A DNA stretch of 64,000 bases, from positions 310,001-374,000 of the forward strand of contig NZ_JASZYS010000007.1 in assembly GCF_030316845.1 (NCBI RefSeq). The letters run 5' to 3'. The notes under the pieces were generated by a model, which saw only the letters and a list, made by a program, of their open reading frames with translations, had not been told where the DNA came from and made no database searches. This DNA comes from Variovorax davisae. Its GTDB lineage: Bacteria > Pseudomonadota > Gammaproteobacteria > Burkholderiales > Burkholderiaceae_C. Below, piece after piece: positions 29,831 to 38,396 of this stretch (within the stretch, counting starts at the first letter, position 1; each line of letters begins with the position of its first letter). The position numbers and the translations under genes were made by a program.

Positions 29831-30280
29831 ATGACCCGATACGGACAACTCTTGCGCCTGGCGCTGGTCGCGGGCGTCACGACCGCGGCCCTGGCCGGCT
29901 GCGGCATGATGTCGAAGTCCAGCACCGCCAGCTTCAGCGGCGCCATGAACGCGGCCAGCGAGGTGCCGCCCAACATGACGCGCGGCAGCGGCATGGCCGA
30001 GGCCTGGCTCAACAAGGACACCAACGTGCTCAAGTACAAGATCACCTACGAGGGCCTGAGCGGCCCCGCGACCGCGGCCCATTTCCATGGGCCGGCCACC
30101 GCGGGGGCGAACGCCGCCGTCGCGCTGCCCTTCGCATCGCCGGCCAGCCCGATCGAAGGCCAGGCCACCTTGACGGCGGCCCAGGCGGCCGATCTGATGG
30201 CCGGCAAGTGGTATGCCAATATCCACACCGCGGCCAACCCGGGTGGCGAGATCCGCGGCCAGATGCTGCCGAAGATGTAA
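29831..30280 (+). CDS. CHRD domain lipoprotein
   Basis: A 149-residue exported lipoprotein: signal peptide with lipobox LAGC and predicted lipidated Cys24, then one CHRD domain. The domain shows the family pattern SGAMNAASEVPPN, ITYEGLSGPATAAHFHGPA and NIHTAANPGGEIRGQM with conserved His residues. CHRD proteins occur in envelopes and spore coats, and their ligand is unclear. A -10-like TAAGCT at 29795-29800 may drive it. It is 12 bases upstream of the ClpP paralogue, so the two may be co-transcribed. Confidence 0.87.
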   Translation: MTRYGQLLRLALVAGVTTAALAGCGMMSKSSTASFSGAMNAASEVPPNMTRGSGMAEAWLNKDTNVLKYKITYEGLSGPATAAHFHGPATAGANAAVALPFASPASPIEGQATLTAAQAADLMAGKWYANIHTAANPGGEIRGQMLPKM

Positions 30281-30292
30281 GCTGCAGCCCCC

Positions 30293-30886
30293 ATGGAAAC
30301 GGACGACGACACCAAGCCTGCGGCCGCGCCCGAGCTGCGCAGCGCCTACCTGGAAGAGAAGGCGTTCAAGTCGCGCACGCTGCTGATCTTCGGTGCCATC
30401 AGTGATGCGGTGGCCGCCGACGTCACGCGCCGGCTGATCGCGCTCGACGCCGACAGCCAGGCGCCGATCGACATCCTGGTGAGCTCGCCCGGCGGCCACC
30501 TGGAATCGGGCGACGCGATCCACGACATCGTCCGCTTCATCGGCGCGCCGGTGTACATGATCGGCACCGGCTGGGTGGGCAGCGCCGCCACGCACCTGTT
30601 CCTGGCGGCGCCGCGCGAGCGCCGCGTCTGCCTGCCCAACACCCGCTTCCTGATCCACCAGCCGAGCGGCGGCGCCGGCGGGCAGGCCACCGACATCGCC
30701 ATCCAGGCGCAGGAGATCGTCAAGGCACGCGAGCGCATCGCCCACGAGATCGCGCGCGAAACCGGCAAGCCGCTGGAGGAGGTGCTGGTCGACATCGAGC
30801 GCGATCGCTGGCTGTCGGCCCAGGAGGCGGTGGCCTACGGGCTGGTGTCGCGCATCGTGGAGCGCAAGACCGAGTTGCGCGCTTAG
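30293..30886 (+). CDS. ClpP-family serine protease paralogue
   Basis: A 197-residue protein of the ClpP peptidase family with an intact predicted triad: Ser97 in GWVGSAATHLFL, His122 in RFLIHQPSGG and Asp171 in ERDRWLSAQEAVAYG. The usual GMAASM around Ser is changed to GWVGSAAT. No clpX or clpA is adjacent, and the N-terminal region (METDDDTKPAAAPELRSAYL) differs from housekeeping ClpP, which normally lies beside tig and clpX. It may form a separate peptidase or a mixed ring with the main ClpP. It follows a CHRD lipoprotein gene by 12 bases. Confidence 0.87.
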   Translation: METDDDTKPAAAPELRSAYLEEKAFKSRTLLIFGAISDAVAADVTRRLIALDADSQAPIDILVSSPGGHLESGDAIHDIVRFIGAPVYMIGTGWVGSAATHLFLAAPRERRVCLPNTRFLIHQPSGGAGGQATDIAIQAQEIVKARERIAHEIARETGKPLEEVLVDIERDRWLSAQEAVAYGLVSRIVERKTELRA

Positions 30887-30920
30887 TCGTCCATCGTCGC
30901 GACGCGGCGAGTGCTGGCGC

Positions 30921-32147
30921 ATGGTGTCAAATGGCGCCATGACCGCCATCAAGAAGCCTCGCGCCGCCACGCCTTCCGCTCGCCCCCGGGTCGATGTCAC
31001 GACCGCCCGCAAGGCACTGGTGCTGCAGGGCGGCGGCGCGCTGGGCGCCTACCAGGCCGGCGTCTATGCGGGCGTGTTCGAGAAGCACAAGACGCTCGAC
31101 TGGGTGGCCGGCGTCTCGATCGGTGCGGTCAACGCGGCGCTGATCGCCGGCAACCCGCCCGAGCGCCGGGTGGAGCGGCTGCGCGAGTTCTGGGACCTGG
31201 TGTCGTCGGGGCCGACCCAGCGCCTGCCGGCCTGGTGGGGCGGCGACCGGGCGGCACTCAACCAGTGGAGCGCCGCCGCGGTCGCGATGTTCGGCGTGCC
31301 GGGCTTCTTCGAGCCGCGCCGCACGCCCGCGCTGCTGATGGGCGGCTCGGCGCCGCTCTTGAGCTACTACGACACCTCGCCGCTCAAGTCGACACTCGAG
31401 CGGCTGGTCGACTTCGACCGCATCAACCACTGCGAGACCCGCTTCAGCGTCGGCGCCGTCAACGTGCGCACCGGCAACTCGCTGTACTTCGACAACACGG
31501 TGCAGCGCATCGGCCCCGAGCACATCATGGCCAGCGGCGCGCTGCCGCCCGGCTTCGCGCCGGTGCACATCGACGGCGAGGACTACTGGGACGGCGGCAT
31601 CGTCTCCAACACCCCGCTGCAGTACGTGCTGGACATGCACCCGCGCAACAAGACCCTGATCGTGCTGCAGGTCGACCTCTTCAGCGCCCGCGGCGCGATG
31701 CCGCGCACCCTGGCCGAGACCATGGAGCGCCAGAAGGACATCACCTATTCGAGCCGCACGCGGATGAACACCGATGCCCTGGCTTCCAACATGAACCTGC
31801 AGCAGGCCATCGCCGACCTGATCGGCAAGCTGCCCGCGGCGCTGCAGAAGGACCCCAGCGTCCAGGCCGTCTGCGGCCAGCTGAACCACGAGCCGATCGA
31901 GATCGTGCACCTGATCTACCGCGACAAGCCCTACGAACTCGATTCCAAGGACTACGAGTTCTCGCGCGCCTCGGTCGACGAGCACTGGGACGCCGGCCTG
32001 CGCGACATCCGCAACACGCTGGACCATCCCGAATGGCTGGAGAGCGCCTCGCTGCCGAATGGCGTCACCACCTTCGACCTGACCGAGCCGAACGCCCGCC
32101 GGGTGCGCCATCCGATGGCGCTGCCGCAGGTGCCGGCGGCGCGCTGA
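30921..32147 (+). CDS. Patatin-like phospholipase (DUF3734 type)
   Basis: Cytosolic or membrane-associated lipid acyl hydrolase of 408 residues. It has the oxyanion loop GGGALGAYQAGVYAG, the nucleophile elbow AGVSIGAVN with Ser66, and the DGG motif with Asp224 (YWDGGIVSN), forming the patatin catalytic dyad. The C-terminal region with LNHEPIEIVHLIYRDKPYE matches DUF3734, found in proteins often next to 3-hydroxybutyrate dehydrogenase. bdhA follows here too, suggesting a role in polyhydroxybutyrate or lipid turnover. ATG 30939 is an alternative start. Confidence 0.9.
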   Translation: MVSNGAMTAIKKPRAATPSARPRVDVTTARKALVLQGGGALGAYQAGVYAGVFEKHKTLDWVAGVSIGAVNAALIAGNPPERRVERLREFWDLVSSGPTQRLPAWWGGDRAALNQWSAAAVAMFGVPGFFEPRRTPALLMGGSAPLLSYYDTSPLKSTLERLVDFDRINHCETRFSVGAVNVRTGNSLYFDNTVQRIGPEHIMASGALPPGFAPVHIDGEDYWDGGIVSNTPLQYVLDMHPRNKTLIVLQVDLFSARGAMPRTLAETMERQKDITYSSRTRMNTDALASNMNLQQAIADLIGKLPAALQKDPSVQAVCGQLNHEPIEIVHLIYRDKPYELDSKDYEFSRASVDEHWDAGLRDIRNTLDHPEWLESASLPNGVTTFDLTEPNARRVRHPMALPQVPAAR

Positions 32148-32195
32148 ACGCGATCAGGCTGCCTTAAGCCTGGCCGCGCAGGCTCTGCGCCACGG

Positions 32196-32216
32196 GCACG
32201 CAGATTGCACGCAGAT
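32196..32216. repeat. Tandem direct repeat upstream of bdhA
   Basis: GCACGCAGAT occurs twice (32196-32205 and 32207-32216), one base apart, giving a period of 11 bases, about one helical turn. It lies 20 bases before the AAGGA ribosome binding site of bdhA. It could be a regulator-binding site in the leader or promoter. Confidence 0.45.
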
Positions 32217-32246
32217 CCCTCAACCTCATCACTTCAAGGAAATCCC

Positions 32247-33029
32247 ATGCAGCTCAAGGACAAGGTCGCTTTCATCACCGGCTCGGCCAGCGGTATCGGC
32301 AAGGAGATCGCGCTGGTCTTCGCGCAGGAAGGCGCGAAGATCGTGATCGCCGACCTCAACAAGCAGGCGGCGGACGCCACCGCCGCGGAACTCAAGGCGG
32401 GCGGCGCCGAGGCCATCGGGGTCGGCGTCGACGTCACCAGCGAGGCGCAGGTCGACGCGGCGGTCGAAGAGGCGGCCAAGGCCTTCGGCGGCATCGACAT
32501 CCTGATCAGCAACGCCGGCATCCAGATCGTGCATCCGGTCGAGGAGTTCAGCTTCGCGGACTGGAAGAAGATGCTGGCGATCCACCTCGACGGCGCCTTC
32601 CTGACCACCAAGGCCTGCCTCAAGCACATGTACGCCCAGGGCCGCGGCGGCAGCGTGATCTACATGGGCTCGGTGCATTCGAAGGAAGCCTCGCTGCTGA
32701 AGGCGCCCTACGTGACCGCCAAGCACGGCCTGATCGGGCTGGCCAAGACCGTGGCCAAGGAAGGCGCCAAGCACAACGTGCGCGCCAACGTGATCTGCCC
32801 GGGCTTCGTGCGCACCCCGCTGGTCGAGAAGCAGATCCCCGAGCAGGCGAAGACGCTCGGCATCACCGAGGAGCAGGTGATCAAGAACGTGATGCTCAAG
32901 GAGACGGTGGACGGCGAGTTCACCACCACCGACGACGTCGCGCGCGTGGCGCTGATGTTCGCCGCCTTCCCGACCAATGCGCTGACCGGCCAGTCGCTGG
33001 TGGTGAGCCACGGCTGGTTCATGCAGTGA
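32247..33029 (+). CDS. bdhA: 3-hydroxybutyrate dehydrogenase
   Basis: NAD-dependent short-chain dehydrogenase interconverting D-3-hydroxybutyrate and acetoacetate, used in polyhydroxybutyrate mobilisation. The 260-residue protein has the cofactor motif [21 protein letters not shown], the catalytic Ser region [11 protein letters not shown] and YVTAKHG (Tyr and Lys), and the C-terminal SHGWFMQ typical of BdhA. AAGGA is 6 bases before ATG 32247. It follows the patatin gene on the same strand, separated by a 99-base leader with a tandem repeat. Confidence 0.93.
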   Translation: MQLKDKVAFITGSASGIGKEIALVFAQEGAKIVIADLNKQAADATAAELKAGGAEAIGVGVDVTSEAQVDAAVEEAAKAFGGIDILISNAGIQIVHPVEEFSFADWKKMLAIHLDGAFLTTKACLKHMYAQGRGGSVIYMGSVHSKEASLLKAPYVTAKHGLIGLAKTVAKEGAKHNVRANVICPGFVRTPLVEKQIPEQAKTLGITEEQVIKNVMLKETVDGEFTTTDDVARVALMFAAFPTNALTGQSLVVSHGWFMQ

Positions 33030-33141
33030 GCGTGGCACCGTACTTACCCTGAGTCGCGTGCCGGCTGGCTGACAGCTTGGGGGCCTAGGATGTGGCGAGG
33101 AGCGCCTCCGGCGCTTCGCCCGACACGGAGACCCTGGCTCC

Positions 33142-33948
33142 ATGACGACATCTCTTCACCACCTCGGCCGGCGCACGGCCCTCATCGCCGCTGCACTGGT
33201 GCTGGCGGGCTGCGGTGCCGTCGGCACCCGGCCCGCGGCGAGCGACATCCACGTGATGACCTCCGGCGGCTTCACCGCGGCCTACAACGACTTGCGCCCC
33301 GGCTTCGAGAAGGCGAGCGGCCGCGCCGTGAAGACGGCCTACGGTGCGTCGATGGGCAATGCCGACGACTCGATCCCGAGCCGGCTGGCGCGCGGGGAGC
33401 CGGCCGACGTCGTGATCCTGGCGCGGCCGGCGCTCGATGCGCTGGTCGCGCAGGGCCAGGTGATGCCCGGCAGCGAGGTCGACCTGGTGCGCTCCAGCAT
33501 CGGCTTCGCCGTCAAGAAGGGCGCGCCCAAGCCCGACATCGGTTCGGTGGAGGCGCTGAAGCGCACCTTGATCGCCGCCCCCTCGATCGCCTATTCGGCC
33601 AGCGCCAGCGGCACCTACTACGAGACCGAACTGCTGAAGAACCTGGGCATCGAGGCCCAGGTCAAGCCCAAGAGCAAGCGCATCCTGAGCGAACGCGTCG
33701 GCACCGTGGTCGCGCGCGGCGAGGCGGCGCTCGGGCTTCAGCAGGTGAGCGAGTTGCTGCCGATCGAAGGCATCGACTATGTCGGTCCGCTGCCGGCGGA
33801 AGTGCAGCGCGTGACGGTGTTCTCGGCCGGCGTTGCGACCGCGTCGAAGCAGCCCGATGCGGCGCGCGAGCTGATCCGCTACCTGAATTCGCCGGCCGCC
33901 GCGCCGACCATCGCCAAGACCGGCCTCGAGCCGCTGACCGCCCGCTGA
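33142..33948 (+). CDS. ModA-like substrate-binding lipoprotein
   Basis: A 268-residue extracytoplasmic binding protein of the molybdate-binding (ModA) superfamily with lipobox LAGC and predicted lipidated Cys24. It shows DIHVMTSGGFTAAYNDLRP, PADVVILARPALDALVAQG, ASASGTYYETELLKNLGIE and ARELIRYLNSPAAAPTIAKT. No modB or modC permease gene is near, so the ligand and transporter are unknown. It lies 7 bases before the LysR gene and probably shares its transcript. A -10-like TAGGAT is at 33086-33091. It may be an accessory binding or sensing component for the tcu locus. Confidence 0.85.
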   Translation: MTTSLHHLGRRTALIAAALVLAGCGAVGTRPAASDIHVMTSGGFTAAYNDLRPGFEKASGRAVKTAYGASMGNADDSIPSRLARGEPADVVILARPALDALVAQGQVMPGSEVDLVRSSIGFAVKKGAPKPDIGSVEALKRTLIAAPSIAYSASASGTYYETELLKNLGIEAQVKPKSKRILSERVGTVVARGEAALGLQQVSELLPIEGIDYVGPLPAEVQRVTVFSAGVATASKQPDAARELIRYLNSPAAAPTIAKTGLEPLTAR

Positions 33949-33955
33949 TGCCGTC

Positions 33956-34882
33956 ATGGAGCTGAGGCAGCTGCGTTATTTCGTCAAGATCTGCGAGTTG
34001 CGCAGCATGGGGCGCGCCGCGCTCGAACTCGACCTCGCGACTTCGGCCCTGAGCCAGCAGATCAGCCGGCTCGAGAGCGAGCTGTCGACCCGCCTGCTGC
34101 AGCGCAGCTCGACCGGCGTGACGCCGACCGACGCCGGGCTGGCCTTCCTGCAGCAGGCGCAGCTCACGCTGCGGCATGCCGATGAAGCGGTGCGGGCCGC
34201 GCAGCAGGCGCGGCTGTCGGGCCACGTCAGCATCGGGCTGCCGCCGACCACCGCCTCGGTGCTCGGCGTGCCCTTGATGCAGGCCATGCGGGAGCGCTAT
34301 CCGGAGGTCCGGCTGCACCTGGTGGAGTCGCTGTCGGGGCACCTCGGGGCGATGCTCAATGCGCGCCAGCTCGACCTGGCCGTGCTGTTCCAGACCGACG
34401 TGGCGCGGCGCTGGAGCGTGCTGCCGCTGCTCGACGAAAAGCTGTTCGTCATCGGCCGCGTCGACCTGCCCGGCCTGCCGACCGGACGCCAGGTGCGCCT
34501 GGCGCGCCTGGGCGAACTGCCGCTGATCATGCCGAGCGCCTCGCACGGGCTGCGCGCCACGCTGGAGGCGGCCTTCGCGCGGGCGCGGGTGGCGCCGCGG
34601 GTGGTGGCCGAGATCGACGGCCTGGCGATGCTGATGGACGCGGTGCGGGCCGGGGAGGGCGCCACCATCCAGCCGGGTGCGGCGACCGCGCGGCTGGCCG
34701 ACGAGCGCCTCGCGCAGGTGCGCATCGCCGATGCGCAGGTCGGCCGCCGCAACCTGCTGGCGAGCCTGTCGGACGACGAACTCTCGCCCGCCGCGCTGGC
34801 CGCTCGCGTGGTGCTGGCCGACGTCGCGCGCGGGCTGGTGCGCGAAGGGCGCTGGGCCGGCGCCACCCTTCACGAAAACTGA
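33956..34882 (+). CDS. tcuR: LysR-family regulator, probable TcuR
   Basis: A 308-residue LysR-type regulator. The N-terminal winged helix-turn-helix spans MELRQLRYFVKICELRSMGR to about residue 60 (LATSALSQQISRLESELSTR) and the rest is a periplasmic-binding-protein-like effector domain. In Salmonella the LysR regulator TcuR controls tcuABC, and this gene lies 78 bases before tcuA on the same strand, so the assignment rests on context. The group is also related to Nac/Cbl-like regulators. A 10-base inverted repeat between it and tcuA is a possible operator. Confidence 0.75.
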   Translation: MELRQLRYFVKICELRSMGRAALELDLATSALSQQISRLESELSTRLLQRSSTGVTPTDAGLAFLQQAQLTLRHADEAVRAAQQARLSGHVSIGLPPTTASVLGVPLMQAMRERYPEVRLHLVESLSGHLGAMLNARQLDLAVLFQTDVARRWSVLPLLDEKLFVIGRVDLPGLPTGRQVRLARLGELPLIMPSASHGLRATLEAAFARARVAPRVVAEIDGLAMLMDAVRAGEGATIQPGAATARLADERLAQVRIADAQVGRRNLLASLSDDELSPAALAARVVLADVARGLVREGRWAGATLHEN

Positions 34883-34891
34883 AGACCCCTT

Positions 34892-34933
34892 GCGCCGCGC
34901 GCACTGTCGCGCGGCGCCATGGCTGCCTAGAGT
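34892..34933 (+). promoter_or_regulatory. Candidate operator/promoter before tcuA
   Basis: GCGCCGCGCG (34892-34901) and CGCGCGGCGC (34908-34917) are perfect inverted arms around CACTGT, with no T tract after them. A -10-like TAGAGT lies at 34928-34933, and CTGTCG at 34904-34909 sits 18 bases upstream as a weak -35, inside the dyad. A protein bound there could control tcuA. Confidence 0.45.
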
Positions 34934-34960
34934 CGAGCTCCTCACGAGGAGACAACTGAA

Positions 34961-36367
34961 ATGATCGATGTCCTGGTCGTCGGCGGCGGCAATGCCGCGC
35001 TGTGCGCCGCGCTGATGGCGCGCGAGGCCGGCGCCAGCGTGCTGCTGGTCGAGGCCTCGCCGCGCGAATGGCGCGGCGGCAACTCCCAGCACACGCGCAA
35101 CCTGCGCTGCATGCACGACGCGCCGCAGGACGTGCTGGTCGAGGCCTATCCCGAGGAAGAGTACTGGCAGGACCTGCTCAAGGTGACCGGCGGCCAGACC
35201 GACGAGCATCTGGCCCGCATCGCGATCCGCGCTTCCGCGTCCTGCCGCGACTGGATGCGGCGGCATGGCGTGCACTTCCAGCCGCCGCTGTCCGGCGCGC
35301 TCCACGTGGCACGCACCAACGCCTTCTTCATGGGCGGCGGCAAGGCGCTCGTCAATGCCTACTTCCGCAGCGTCGAGCGGCTGGGGGTGCAGGTTCGCTA
35401 CGACACGCCGATCGTCTCGGTCGAACTCGACGGCGATCGCTTCGTGGCCGCCCGCACGGCCGGCGGCGAGCGCATCGCGGCGCGCAGCTGCGTGCTGGCG
35501 GCGGGCGGCTTCGAGTCCAACCGCGAGTGGCTCATCGAGGCCTGGGGCGTGAACGCGCGCGGCGAGCGGCCGGCCGAGAACTTCCTGATCCGCGGCACCC
35601 GCTTCAACGAGGGCGTGCTGCTCAAGGCCATGATCGACGCCGGTGCCGACGCCACCGGCGATCCGACGCAGGCCCACATGGTGGCGATCGATGCCCGGGC
35701 ACCGCTCTACGACGGCGGCATCTGCACCCGCATCGACTGCGTGTCGCTCGGCGTCGTCGTCAACCGCGATGCGCAGCGCTTCTACGACGAGGGCGAGGAC
35801 TTCTGGCCCAAGCGCTATGCGATCTGGGGCCGGCTGGTGGCGCAGCAGCCGGGCCAGATCGGCTGGTCGATCATCGACCGCAAGGCGATCGGCCGCTTCA
35901 TGCCGCCGGTGTTCCCGGGCACGGTGGCCGACAGCCTGCCCGAGCTGGCGCGCCAGCTGGGCCTGCCGGAAGCACCCTTCGTCGACACCATCGCCGCCTA
36001 CAACGCGGCCTGCCGGGTCGGCAGCTTCGACCACACCACGCTCGACGACTGCCGCACCGAAGGCCTGGCGCCGGCCAAGACCCACTGGGCGCGTCCGATC
36101 GACGCGCCGCCCTTTTACGGCTATGCGCTGCGGCCCGGCGTCACCTTCACCTACCTGGGGCTGAGGGTGAACGACCAGGCCGCCGTGCACTTCGGCGGCC
36201 GGCCGAGCCCGAACCTGTTCGTCGCCGGCGAGATGATGGCCGGCAATGTCCTCGGCCAGGGCTACACCGCCGGCGTGGGGATGGCGATCGGCACCGCGTT
36301 CGGCCGCATCGCCGGCACCCAGGCGGCCCTGGCCGCCATGAAGGAAACGATCCATGCAGCCGCTTGA
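34961..36367 (+). CDS. tcuA: FAD-dependent tricarballylate dehydrogenase TcuA
   Basis: Flavoprotein of the fumarate reductase/succinate dehydrogenase family; in Salmonella TcuA oxidises tricarballylate to cis-aconitate. The 468-residue protein has the FAD-binding motif [20 protein letters not shown] at the N-terminus, [18 protein letters not shown], and a C-terminal flavin-binding segment with [19 protein letters not shown]. The GGAG ribosome binding site is 9 bases upstream of ATG 34961. Its stop overlaps tcuB by 14 bases. The actual substrate could be a related tri- or dicarboxylate. Confidence 0.88.
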   Translation: MIDVLVVGGGNAALCAALMAREAGASVLLVEASPREWRGGNSQHTRNLRCMHDAPQDVLVEAYPEEEYWQDLLKVTGGQTDEHLARIAIRASASCRDWMRRHGVHFQPPLSGALHVARTNAFFMGGGKALVNAYFRSVERLGVQVRYDTPIVSVELDGDRFVAARTAGGERIAARSCVLAAGGFESNREWLIEAWGVNARGERPAENFLIRGTRFNEGVLLKAMIDAGADATGDPTQAHMVAIDARAPLYDGGICTRIDCVSLGVVVNRDAQRFYDEGEDFWPKRYAIWGRLVAQQPGQIGWSIIDRKAIGRFMPPVFPGTVADSLPELARQLGLPEAPFVDTIAAYNAACRVGSFDHTTLDDCRTEGLAPAKTHWARPIDAPPFYGYALRPGVTFTYLGLRVNDQAAVHFGGRPSPNLFVAGEMMAGNVLGQGYTAGVGMAIGTAFGRIAGTQAALAAMKETIHAAA

Positions 36368-37538
36368 TGCGCTGGCCCGGGAGGCCGTGGCCCTCGCCGG
36401 CGGCGGACCGCGGGTGATACCGATCCTGAGCGCGCCCGAGGCCGAGGTCGGCCGCCAGATGCAGATCTGCAATGCCTGCCGCTATTGCGAGGGCTTCTGT
36501 GCCGTGTTTCCGGCGATGACGCGCCGGCTCGAGTTCGGCCAGGCCGACATCCACTACCTCGCCAACCTGTGCCACAACTGCGGCGCCTGCCTGCATGCCT
36601 GCCAGTACGCGCCGCCGCACGCGTTCGCGGTCAACGTGCCGCGCGCGATGGCCGAGGTGCGCGGGCAAACCTATGTCGACTATGCGTGGCCGCCGGCTTT
36701 GGGGCGGCTGTACCAGCGCAACGGCTTGACGCTGTCGGCGGCGCTCGCGGCGGGGCTGGCGCTGTTCCTGATGCTGGCGGTGGCGCTCAACGGCACGCTG
36801 TGGGGCGGCCGGCTGGAGGGCAACTTCTACCGCCTCTTCCCGCACAACCTGCTGGTCGGCCTGTTCGCGCCGGTGTTCCTGTTCGTGGTGTTCGCACTGG
36901 GCAAGGGCGTCACGCGCTTCTGGCGCGAGCTGACGCCGGCCACCAGCGGCGCGCCGTTGAACGCGCCGGCCGCGGCCGAAGCCACCCACGCCGTGCTGCG
37001 CCTGAAGTACCTCGACGGCGGCCACGGCGAAGGCTGCCACGACGCGGACGATGCCTACACGCTGTCGCGCCGGCGCTTCCATCACTTCACCTTCTACGGC
37101 TTCCTGCTGTGCTTCGCCGCCACCAGCGTCGCGACGCTCTACCACTACCTGTTCGGCTGGCATGCGCCCTACGACCTGCCGAGCCTGCCCAAGCTGCTCG
37201 GCTTGGTCGGTGGCGTCAGCCTGATGGTCGGCACGGCGGGGCTCTGGCGGCTCAACCGCCGGCGCCATCCGCTGCAGGGCGATGCGGCGCAGAAGCCGAT
37301 GGACCTGGGCTTCATCGCCTTGCTGTTCCTCACCAGCGCGAGCGGACTGGCGCTGTGGCTCGGGCGCGGTACGCCGGCCCTGGCGCTGCTGCTGTGCCTG
37401 CATCTGGGCGCGGTGATGGCGCTGTTCGCCACGCTGCCCTACGGCAAGTTCGCGCACGGCATCTTCCGCACCGCGGCGCTGCTGCGCCATGCGGTCGAGA
37501 AGCGGCGGCCGAATCCGATCGGCCTCGGTGCCGATTGA
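36354..37538 (+). CDS. tcuB: Tricarballylate utilisation iron-sulfur membrane protein TcuB
   Basis: Re-oxidises reduced TcuA by passing electrons to the membrane. The 394-residue protein has two ferredoxin-like cluster motifs near the N-terminus ([11 protein letters not shown] and [11 protein letters not shown]) and a C-terminal region of about six membrane helices, for example [17 protein letters not shown] and [18 protein letters not shown], with His residues that could bind heme. It overlaps tcuA by 14 bases, indicating coupled translation. The neighbouring genes replace the transporter TcuC, which is absent. Confidence 0.9.
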   Translation: MQPLDALAREAVALAGGGPRVIPILSAPEAEVGRQMQICNACRYCEGFCAVFPAMTRRLEFGQADIHYLANLCHNCGACLHACQYAPPHAFAVNVPRAMAEVRGQTYVDYAWPPALGRLYQRNGLTLSAALAAGLALFLMLAVALNGTLWGGRLEGNFYRLFPHNLLVGLFAPVFLFVVFALGKGVTRFWRELTPATSGAPLNAPAAAEATHAVLRLKYLDGGHGEGCHDADDAYTLSRRRFHHFTFYGFLLCFAATSVATLYHYLFGWHAPYDLPSLPKLLGLVGGVSLMVGTAGLWRLNRRRHPLQGDAAQKPMDLGFIALLFLTSASGLALWLGRGTPALALLLCLHLGAVMALFATLPYGKFAHGIFRTAALLRHAVEKRRPNPIGLGAD

Positions 37539-37570
37539 CCCCCGACCCCCAACCATCCCAGGAGAACCGC

Positions 37571-38359
37571 ATGACGACGTCCGGCGCCCTCGCCATCCCC
37601 TCGCTGAAAGACCAGTGCTCGCCCGCCGAATGGCAAGCCCGTGTCGACCTGGCGGCCTGCTACCGGCTGATCGAGTTCTACGGCATGGCCGACATGATCG
37701 CCAACCACATCTCGGCGCGCGTGCCGGGAGAGGACGGCGCCTTCCTCATCAATGCCTACGGGATGATGTACGAGGAGATCACTGCCTCCAGCCTGGTCAA
37801 GGTCGACCACGACGGCAACGTGCTTTCGACGCCGGCATTCGGTGATCTGGGCTACGGCGTCAACAAGGCCGGCTATGTGATTCACAGCGCGGTGCATGCG
37901 GCACGGCCGGAAGTCGCCTGCGTGATCCACACCCACAGCTGGGCGTCGATGGCCGTGTCTTCGCTCGACTGCGGGCTGCTGCCCCTCACGCAGACCGCCA
38001 TGCGCTTTCTCAAGATCGGCTATCACGAATACGAGGGTGTGGTGCTCGACACCGCCGAACAGGCGTCGCTGGTCGCCGACCTCGGCCAGGCGGAAGCGCT
38101 GATCCTGCGCAACCATGGTGCGCTCACGGTCGGCAACACGGTGGGCGAAGCCTTCAATTGGATGCATCGGCTGGAACTGGCCTGTCGTTCGCAGCTGGCC
38201 GCGATGGCCTGCAACAGCCCGCTGCGTCCGGTGTCGCCGGCGGTGCTCGAAGCGACATGGAAGAACTACCAACCCGGCACACGCCGACCTTACGGCGTCA
38301 TGGAGTGGCCGGCCCTGTTGCGCAAGCTGGACCGGATGGACCCGAGCTACCGCGACTGA
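37571..38359 (+). CDS. Class II aldolase/adducin family protein
   Basis: A 262-residue metal-dependent class II aldolase-fold protein. Its zinc-site pattern appears as NHISARVPGEDGAFLIN, the pair VIHTHSW (His-x-His) and LRNHGALTVGNTVGEAF. Relatives include L-fuculose phosphate aldolase and many decarboxylase/epimerase-like enzymes that act on hydroxy acids. AGGAGA lies before ATG 37571. Position after tcuB and before a Bug protein suggests it cleaves or rearranges a product of the same catabolic route. The substrate is unknown. Confidence 0.86.
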   Translation: MTTSGALAIPSLKDQCSPAEWQARVDLAACYRLIEFYGMADMIANHISARVPGEDGAFLINAYGMMYEEITASSLVKVDHDGNVLSTPAFGDLGYGVNKAGYVIHSAVHAARPEVACVIHTHSWASMAVSSLDCGLLPLTQTAMRFLKIGYHEYEGVVLDTAEQASLVADLGQAEALILRNHGALTVGNTVGEAFNWMHRLELACRSQLAAMACNSPLRPVSPAVLEATWKNYQPGTRRPYGVMEWPALLRKLDRMDPSYRD

Positions 38360-38396
38360 TTCGCCCTTCACACCCAGAAAGTTGAGAGACAAACAC

